Source of the DNA: Clostridiales bacterium
GTDB taxonomy: Bacteria; Bacillota; Clostridia; Oscillospirales; Oscillospiraceae
NCBI GenBank assembly: GCA_022774865.1
Contig: JALFLH010000003.1
Location: 1 to 64,000 of the forward strand
DNA length: 64,000 nucleotides
Direction of reading: 5' to 3'
Shown: positions 58,755-64,000 of the stretch, piece by piece
Layout: each line of letters starts with the position of its first letter
Numbering within the stretch: position 1 is the first letter of the stretch
The notes under the pieces: model-generated
Seen by the model: the letters and a program-made list of their open reading frames with translations, nothing else
What the model was told of the DNA's origin: nothing
The model's database searches: none
Program-made: the position numbers and the translations under genes

Positions 58755-59636
58755 ATGCAAATCTTACAGTATTTTATTAACGGAATCAGCATTGGAGCTG
58801 TCTACGCCATCATTGCATTGGGCTACACCATGGTGTATGGCATTGCAAAGATGCTGAATTTTGCGCATGGCGACATCATTATGGTGGGCGCCTATATTTC
58901 ATTTTGTGTCACAAATTATCTGGGCCTTCCTGCCATCGTGTCTGTGGTGATTTCCATGGCGGTCTGCACCGTTCTGGGTATCGTCATTGAAGGTCTGGCC
59001 TATAAGCCCCTGCGGGGCGCGCCCAGCCTGGCCGTTCTGATCACCGCCATCGGCGTCAGCTATTTCCTGCAGAACGCGGCGCAGCTCATCTGGTCGTCCA
59101 GCGCCAAGAATTTCACCAGCATCGTCACCTTCGCTCCCATCCGCCTGTTTGATGGTAAGCTGGTTGTCACCGGTGAGGTTTTGGTGACGGTTCTTGTTTC
59201 CGTCGTGGTGATGTTTGCGCTGACCTGGTTCACAGGCTCCACCCGTACCGGCAAGGCGATGCGCGCTGTGTCCGAGGATCAGGATGCTGCCCAGTTGATG
59301 GGTATCAACGTAAACCGGACGATCTCCACCACCTTTGCCATCGGTTCCGCGCTGGCAGCCGTTGCCGGTGTCCTGCTTTGCTCCACGGTGCCGACCCTGC
59401 AGCCCACCACCGGTTCCATGCCCGGCATCCGCGCATTTACCGCAGCCGTTTTGGGCGGGATCGGCTCCATCCCCGGCGCCATGCTGGGCGGCATTCTGAT
59501 CGGCATTATTGAAACCTTTGCCAAGGCCTATATTTCCACCCAGTTCAGCGATGCGGTGGTGTTCAGCGTGCTGATTATCATCCTGCTGGTCAAACCGGCC
59601 GGCCTGCTTGGCAAACAGGTTCAGGAAAAGGTGTGA
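58755..59636 (+). CDS. livH: Branched-chain amino acid ABC transporter permease LivH
   Basis: 293 residues with about eight membrane helices. GISIGAVYAIIALGYTMVYGIAKMLNFAHGD is the LivH N-terminal signature, and AVSEDQDAAQLMGINVNRTI is the EAA-like loop that contacts the ATPases. Second gene of livJHMGF. Secure. Confidence 0.96.
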   Translation: MQILQYFINGISIGAVYAIIALGYTMVYGIAKMLNFAHGDIIMVGAYISFCVTNYLGLPAIVSVVISMAVCTVLGIVIEGLAYKPLRGAPSLAVLITAIGVSYFLQNAAQLIWSSSAKNFTSIVTFAPIRLFDGKLVVTGEVLVTVLVSVVVMFALTWFTGSTRTGKAMRAVSEDQDAAQLMGINVNRTISTTFAIGSALAAVAGVLLCSTVPTLQPTTGSMPGIRAFTAAVLGGIGSIPGAMLGGILIGIIETFAKAYISTQFSDAVVFSVLIIILLVKPAGLLGKQVQEKV

Positions 59637-59646
59637 GGTGGTTACC

Positions 59647-60723
59647 ATGAAAAAAATATTGCAGAACAAAACAACCCGCACCAATCTGACCACATATGCT
59701 TTGGTAACCGTTGCGTTTCTCGTGCTTCAGGCCCTTTCGTCGATGGGAATGCTGACAAGCTCGGTCAATGGGTATCTGGTTCCCGTGTGCGTATACATTG
59801 TGCTGACGATTTCCCTGAATCTGCTGGTGGGCGTGTGCGGCGAGCTGAGCCTGGGCCATGCCGGATTTATGGGCATCGGCGCTTTTTCAGGGATTGTTGC
59901 GGCGGCGCTGCTTCAGTCCGCCGTTCCCAATGGAACGCTTCGCCTGATTACGGCTATGATCGTGGGCGGCATTCTGGCCGGATTTCTTGGCTTTCTGATC
60001 GGGATTCCGGTGCTCCGTCTTCGGGGCGACTATCTGGCCATTGTGACGCTGGCCTTCGGCGAAATCCTGAAGAACCTGATTGGAAATATGTACATCGGTA
60101 CCGACGCCAAGGGACTTCATTTCTCCATCTCCGCCTCAAAAATGGAGCTGCTGGAAGGCGGCACCTATCTGATAGCAGGACCCAAGGGCGCAACCGGCGT
60201 TGAAAAGCTCTCCACATTTTCAATGGGATTTGTGCTCATTCTGTTCACACTGTTCATTGTACTGAATCTGATCAATTCCAAAGAAGGCCGCGCCATCAAG
60301 GCCATCAAGGAAAACCGCATTGCGGCTGAGTCCGTGGGCATCAATGTCACTGCGTTCCGTATGAAGGCTTTTGTGGTGTCGGCGTTCCTGGCGGGTATGG
60401 CTGGCGCGCTGTTTGGCCTGAATTTCTCCTCTGTCACCGCCTCCAAGTTCAACTTCAACACATCGATCAACATTCTCGTGTTTGTGGTTCTGGGCGGTAT
60501 GGGCAATATTCTCGGCTCCGTTATTTCCGCGACGGTGCTGTATCTGCTGCCGGAGCTGATGCGCGGTCTGGATGATCTCCGGATGCTGCTGTATGCCGTT
60601 GTGCTGATTGTCGTGATGCTGTGCACCTGGTCGCCCAGTGTCAAGGGATGGATTCAGTGTGTGTGCGACCGTGTCAAAGGGCTGTTTCATAAACCGGGAA
60701 AGGAGGCCGTAAGCAATGAATGA
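59647..60723 (+). CDS. livM: Branched-chain amino acid ABC transporter permease LivM
   Basis: 358 residues, about nine membrane helices. LSLGHAGFMGIGAFSG, the cytoplasmic loop GRAIKAIKENRIAAESVGINV and VTASKFNFNTSINILVFVVLGGMGN identify LivM. GAGGTGG precedes the ATG. Partner of LivH; overlaps livG by 8 bases. Confidence 0.96.
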   Translation: MKKILQNKTTRTNLTTYALVTVAFLVLQALSSMGMLTSSVNGYLVPVCVYIVLTISLNLLVGVCGELSLGHAGFMGIGAFSGIVAAALLQSAVPNGTLRLITAMIVGGILAGFLGFLIGIPVLRLRGDYLAIVTLAFGEILKNLIGNMYIGTDAKGLHFSISASKMELLEGGTYLIAGPKGATGVEKLSTFSMGFVLILFTLFIVLNLINSKEGRAIKAIKENRIAAESVGINVTAFRMKAFVVSAFLAGMAGALFGLNFSSVTASKFNFNTSINILVFVVLGGMGNILGSVISATVLYLLPELMRGLDDLRMLLYAVVLIVVMLCTWSPSVKGWIQCVCDRVKGLFHKPGKEAVSNE

Positions 60724-61549
60724 GTATTCCAGAAAAATGATCAAGGTCTCCGATGTGAGTTATCTGCGGGAGCAGGATGCGGACAAGCTGCCCGTACTGG
60801 ATGTGCGGAATCTGGGTATTGATTTCGGCGGCCTGACCGCTGTGGATGGATTCAGTATGACCATCGGGCCTACGGAAATTTCCGGCCTGATCGGCCCCAA
60901 CGGCGCGGGAAAGACCACCATCTTTAATCTGCTGACCAGCGTCTATCAGCCCACCCGCGGCTCCATCCTGCTCAAGGGCGTGGACACCAAGGGGATGACC
61001 ACCGCCAAGGTCAACAAGCTGGGAATTGCACGCACCTTTCAGAATATCCGCCTGTTCAACGACATGACGGCGCTTGACAATGTGAAGGTCGGTATGCACA
61101 ACGAGATCAAATGCTCGTTTTTTACCTCCATGCTCCATCTGCCCGGCTATTTCAAGGCAGAAAAAAAGGCGAACGCAAAGGCAATGGAGCTGCTGGATTT
61201 CATGGGACTGGCAGATATTGCCGATCAGAAGGCGGGCGGGCTGCCCTACGGCGTTCAACGCCGGCTGGAGATCTGCCGCGCGCTGGCTTCCAATCCGTCT
61301 ATTATTCTCTTGGACGAGCCTGCGGCCGGCATGAACCCCAGTGAGACCACGGAGCTGATGCACCAGATTCGCCGCATCCGGGATACTTTCCACATTGCCA
61401 TTTTCCTGATCGAGCACGACATGAATCTGGTTATGAATGTCTGTGAGGGAATTGTGGTGGTGAACTACGGCAAAATCATTGCCAAGGGAACCCCGGAGGA
61501 AATCAAAAACAATCCCGCAGTAATTGAAGCCTACCTTGGAAGGAGCTGA
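60716..61549 (+). CDS. livG: Branched-chain amino acid ABC transporter ATPase LivG
   Basis: 277 residues. Walker A GPNGAGKTT, signature LPYGVQRRLEICRAL and Walker B IILLDEPAAGMNP; the LPYGxQRRLEI variant of the signature is typical of LivG. An N-terminal extension of about 20 residues precedes the ATPase fold. Couples ATP hydrolysis to import. Confidence 0.96.
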   Translation: MNEYSRKMIKVSDVSYLREQDADKLPVLDVRNLGIDFGGLTAVDGFSMTIGPTEISGLIGPNGAGKTTIFNLLTSVYQPTRGSILLKGVDTKGMTTAKVNKLGIARTFQNIRLFNDMTALDNVKVGMHNEIKCSFFTSMLHLPGYFKAEKKANAKAMELLDFMGLADIADQKAGGLPYGVQRRLEICRALASNPSIILLDEPAAGMNPSETTELMHQIRRIRDTFHIAIFLIEHDMNLVMNVCEGIVVVNYGKIIAKGTPEEIKNNPAVIEAYLGRS

Positions 61550-61554
61550 GTGCC

Positions 61555-62256
61555 ATGATGCTGAAAATTGACGACATTCATGTTTATTATGGCGCTATCC
61601 ATGCCATCAAGGGCGTATCCTTTGAGGTGGGGGAAGGCGAGATCGTGGCGCTGATCGGTGCCAACGGTGCCGGAAAGAGTACCATCCTGAAAACCATTTC
61701 CGGCCTGATGCATCCGCGCTCCGGAAAAATCGAATTCATGGATCAGGATATCACCCATATGGACGCCTACAAGCTCCTCCGCCATGGGCTGGCGCACGTT
61801 CCCGAGGGCCGGCGGATTTTCCTGCAGATGACAGTTCAGGAAAACCTTGAAATGGGTGCCTATATCAATAAAGAGGTATCCAAAACAGATCTGGAGAAGG
61901 TATTTTCCTATTTTCCCCGCCTGAAAGAGCGTCGCAAGCAGATTGCGGGCACGCTGTCCGGCGGTGAACAGCAGATGCTGGCCATGAGCCGGGCGCTGAT
62001 GAGTCACCCGAAACTGATGATGCTGGATGAGCCTTCCATGGGACTGGCGCCCATTCTGGTGGATCAGATTTTTGATATCATCAAGCAGCTCCATGCGGAT
62101 GGAACCACCATTCTTCTGGTGGAGCAGAATGCCAGCAAGGCACTCCAGATCGCCGACCGTGCTTATGTTCTGGAGACAGGCAAAGTCACGCTGTCTGGCA
62201 GCGGCAAGGAGCTGGCGTGCAGCGATGATGTGAAAAAAGCGTACCTCGGCGGCTGA
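61555..62256 (+). CDS. livF: Branched-chain amino acid ABC transporter ATPase LivF
   Basis: 233 residues. Walker A GANGAGKST, signature TLSGGEQQMLAMSRAL and Walker B LMMLDEPSMGLAP, with HVPEGRRIFLQMTVQENLEMGAY, all characteristic of LivF. AAGGAG precedes the ATG. Last gene of the transporter operon, ended by the hairpin at 62272-62304. Confidence 0.96.
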   Translation: MMLKIDDIHVYYGAIHAIKGVSFEVGEGEIVALIGANGAGKSTILKTISGLMHPRSGKIEFMDQDITHMDAYKLLRHGLAHVPEGRRIFLQMTVQENLEMGAYINKEVSKTDLEKVFSYFPRLKERRKQIAGTLSGGEQQMLAMSRALMSHPKLMMLDEPSMGLAPILVDQIFDIIKQLHADGTTILLVEQNASKALQIADRAYVLETGKVTLSGSGKELACSDDVKKAYLGG

Positions 62257-62271
62257 GATTCATATATGTGT

Positions 62272-62304
62272 ACCCCCTGCATAAGCTGTGCAGGGGGTGT
62301 TTTT
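62272..62304 (+). terminator. Terminator after livF that abuts the next start codon
   Basis: ACCCCCTGCA / TGCAGGGGGT stem followed by GTTTTT; the ATG at 62305 follows at once, and the GGGGGTG ribosome site lies in the 3' arm. Confidence 0.8.
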
Positions 62305-62454
62305 ATGTGCCGCAGGAATCAGATGAGGGGTTGCCTGCTTCTGGGGCTGGGGATCGGCCTGCTGGTTGCCCAGCTTCTGGAATCCACGTTTTTATGTACA
62401 TGGGGCGGAGTCGTGATTATTGTGGTGGGCGCCTGCTCGCTGCGCAGAAAATAA
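62305..62454 (+). CDS. Small two-helix membrane protein
   Basis: 49 residues: MCRRNQMRGCLLLGLGIGLLVAQ then LLESTFLCTWGGVVIIVVGACSLRRK. Two hydrophobic helices with basic residues at both ends predict a hairpin with both ends inside. No known family recognised. Its ribosome site is trapped in the liv terminator stem, so it should be translated only when that stem is open. Confidence 0.6.
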   Translation: MCRRNQMRGCLLLGLGIGLLVAQLLESTFLCTWGGVVIIVVGACSLRRK

Positions 62455-62518
62455 ATGGAATAAACTTGTCCCCGGCTGAATAGAATTTCTCAGGAGCGCT
62501 GGATAAGGAGTGATTGTC

Positions 62519-64000
62519 TTGGAATTACAGTTTCAGAAATCGCAGTGCCGCTGCCTTGGAAGGGCTGTGCGGGAAGTGAAAAACACGGAGCTGACACAGG
62601 AGGTTCGGTTGAGCGACGGAATGCCGGATATCGGGCGGGTTCTGGGCGCATGGGGGCAGGCAGTTCTTCGCAGCAAGGAATGGCGCGCCGGACAGGTGAG
62701 CGCCTCCGGCGGCGTCATGACCCGCATTCTGTACGCACCGGAGGACGGAAGCGAAATCCGGAGTTTGGATACCTGGATTCCATTCCAGATCCAATGGGAT
62801 ATTCAGAATGCAGACAGGGATGGAACGCTCCGCGTTCTGCCGCTGCTGCGGTTTCTGGACAGCAGAACCGTTTCAGCGCGGAAGATCATGGTGCGGGCCG
62901 GGGTTGCCGCCATGGCGGAAGCGCTGTACCCGACTGAGAAAACCATCTGTTCGGCGGATCAACTTCCGGCGGATATTCAACTGTTGAAACGAACCTATCC
63001 CATGATGCTTCCCTGTGAAGCGGGAGAAAAGACATTTACGTTGGATGAGGAACTGACACTGCCGGGTCATATTCCAGCGATGCAGAGAATCCTTTATGAT
63101 ACCGTCCGAACAGAGGTGACAGAGAAAAAGGTGATGACCAATAAGCTCCTGTTCCGGGGAACGGCGATTGCGCATCTGATCTATCAGTGCAATGAAGGCA
63201 ATGTGCATACCTGGGATTTTGAACTTCCGTTTTCCCAGCTTACGGAGCTGGAGGGGGACCGCAGCCCGGATGCGCAGGCGGATATCCAGCTTGTTTTGAC
63301 CAATCTGGAGCTGGAACAGGGAGAAACGGGACAGCTTCGCCTGAAATGCGGGATGACCGGACAGTATTTGGTTCATGACCGTGTGATGGTGGAACTGACG
63401 GAGGATGCCTACAGCACCAGGCGGACGGTGGAGCTGGCGCGGGAGCCTCTGTTTCTTCCGGCGCTGCTGGAAACCCGTTTGGAGACAGTTTCGGCCGGGC
63501 AGCAATTCCCCGGAATTGAGGGGGAAATTCTGGATGCCGTTTTTTTGCCGGATTTTCCGCTTCCGCAGCGCACGGCTGAGGGATATTCTCTGGAGTTTCC
63601 CGGCCTGTTTCAGATTTTGTACCGCGATGAATCGGGGACGGTTCAGACTGCTACGGCACGCTGGACAGGGCATACGGAGTTTCCGGCGGACGGCGACTGC
63701 CGGGTGGATGCAGTGCTTCAGCGGATAGGCAGCGCACAGACGGCCGGTTCTGAAGGAGGAGTGAAAGTGATCGCGCAGGCGGCTCTTTCCATGGATGTGA
63801 CATCCAACAGGGAAATGACCATGGTGACGGGGCTGACAACGGGAGAGGAGCAGGAGCCGGACCCGTCCCGCCCATCGCTGATACTCTGCCGTCCGGAAGG
63901 GGATGGACTGTGGAACATCGCGAAACGGTGCAATTCCACCATGGAGGCAATTCAAAAGGCCAATGGTCTGAAGGGGGAGCCGGAGGATGACCGGATTCTG
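62519..64000 (+). CDS. SipL-like spore coat morphogenesis protein (SPOCS/DUF3794 plus LysM), 3' end cut
   Basis: 494 codons open to the window edge from a TTG behind AAGGAG (8-base spacing). N-terminal segment LELQFQKSQCRCLGRAVRE, then EVRLSDGMPDIGRVLG, the DUF3794 core (VTEKKVMTNKLLFRGTAI, LPFSQLTEL) and, near 450-490, a LysM start (GDGLWNIAKRCNSTMEAIQKANGL). This matches SipL of Clostridioides, which binds SpoIVA and anchors coat assembly around the forespore. Upstream, GAATAAAC and AATAGAAT (about 62458-62488) resemble a sigma-E promoter. The role is inferred from domain order. Confidence 0.88.
   Translation, partial: MELQFQKSQCRCLGRAVREVKNTELTQEVRLSDGMPDIGRVLGAWGQAVLRSKEWRAGQVSASGGVMTRILYAPEDGSEIRSLDTWIPFQIQWDIQNADRDGTLRVLPLLRFLDSRTVSARKIMVRAGVAAMAEALYPTEKTICSADQLPADIQLLKRTYPMMLPCEAGEKTFTLDEELTLPGHIPAMQRILYDTVRTEVTEKKVMTNKLLFRGTAIAHLIYQCNEGNVHTWDFELPFSQLTELEGDRSPDAQADIQLVLTNLELEQGETGQLRLKCGMTGQYLVHDRVMVELTEDAYSTRRTVELAREPLFLPALLETRLETVSAGQQFPGIEGEILDAVFLPDFPLPQRTAEGYSLEFPGLFQILYRDESGTVQTATARWTGHTEFPADGDCRVDAVLQRIGSAQTAGSEGGVKVIAQAALSMDVTSNREMTMVTGLTTGEEQEPDPSRPSLILCRPEGDGLWNIAKRCNSTMEAIQKANGLKGEPEDDRIL

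Overview
The window reads as chromosome of a moderately GC-rich, endospore-lineage member of the Clostridia, most likely a gut Oscillospiraceae/Ruminococcaceae-type bacterium. This is an inference from Gram-positive housekeeping content (rpmG-secE-nusG-rplK-rplA, ruvX next to a DUF1292 gene, EcfA-EcfA'-EcfT-TruA, ClpE-type ATPase, YlmH, YitT), strong AGGAGG ribosome sites, sigma-A promoters, a CIRCE element, and a SipL-like SPOCS/LysM spore coat protein at the right edge. No rRNA, prophage or CRISPR array was seen.

Layout. 1-2200 is a decayed accessory island: a serine recombinase entering from the left and broken at its 3' end, a HsdM fragment and a 5'-truncated DUF3800 gene. It is followed by an unusual symmetric array of small hairpins. 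2.9-5.1 kb is the ribosomal/NusG/SecE operon on the minus strand. 5.3-9.2 kb holds ruvX, a split TauE/SafE pair, a PrsA-like foldase, a terminator-ended RNA candidate (possibly 6S-like), DUF1292 and a BofC-like gene. 9.4-20.1 kb is mostly plus strand: a class A PBP with an inserted zinc ribbon, an RNA methyltransferase, an ECF module, truA, a ClpE-like ATPase and a long-form PRPP synthetase. 20.2-24.6 kb holds three tRNAs, a surface 5'-nucleotidase, a manganese-riboswitch-like leader with a CaCA antiporter, and a tiny ferredoxin-thioredoxin-reductase-like protein.

24.6-33.8 kb is the corrinoid block. A minus-strand operon behind a cobalamin riboswitch encodes a dedicated ECF transporter (T, fused AA', S), a CbiR-like TIM-barrel protein, CobT, CobU, CobS, a shortened CobU paralogue and a CobC-like phosphatase. 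Together these suggest uptake and remodelling of external cobamides. A second cobalamin riboswitch on the plus strand precedes a lipoprotein made of two transcobalamin-like (DUF4430) domains. 33.8-39.6 kb holds a YdcF/nitroreductase pair behind Pho-box-like repeats, a promoter-driven RNA candidate, an SOS-type Y-family polymerase with a partner protein, CIRCE-controlled Hsp20, and an HTH-superoxide reductase fusion.

39.7-46.0 kb carries a divergent type IIA topoisomerase pair, YitT and a transglutaminase-like lipoprotein lacking catalytic residues. 46.0-53.9 kb holds tRNA-Gly, DUF896, YlmH, two flavoproteins, a CPBP protease, small membrane and lipoprotein genes, a WYL regulator and endonuclease IV. 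54-57.1 kb is an FHA-FtsW/RodA fusion with its transpeptidase. 57.2-62.3 kb is a complete branched-chain amino acid ABC operon (livJHMGF) behind a promoter with an embedded inverted repeat, a 49-codon leader ORF and a terminator. The window ends inside the SipL-like gene.
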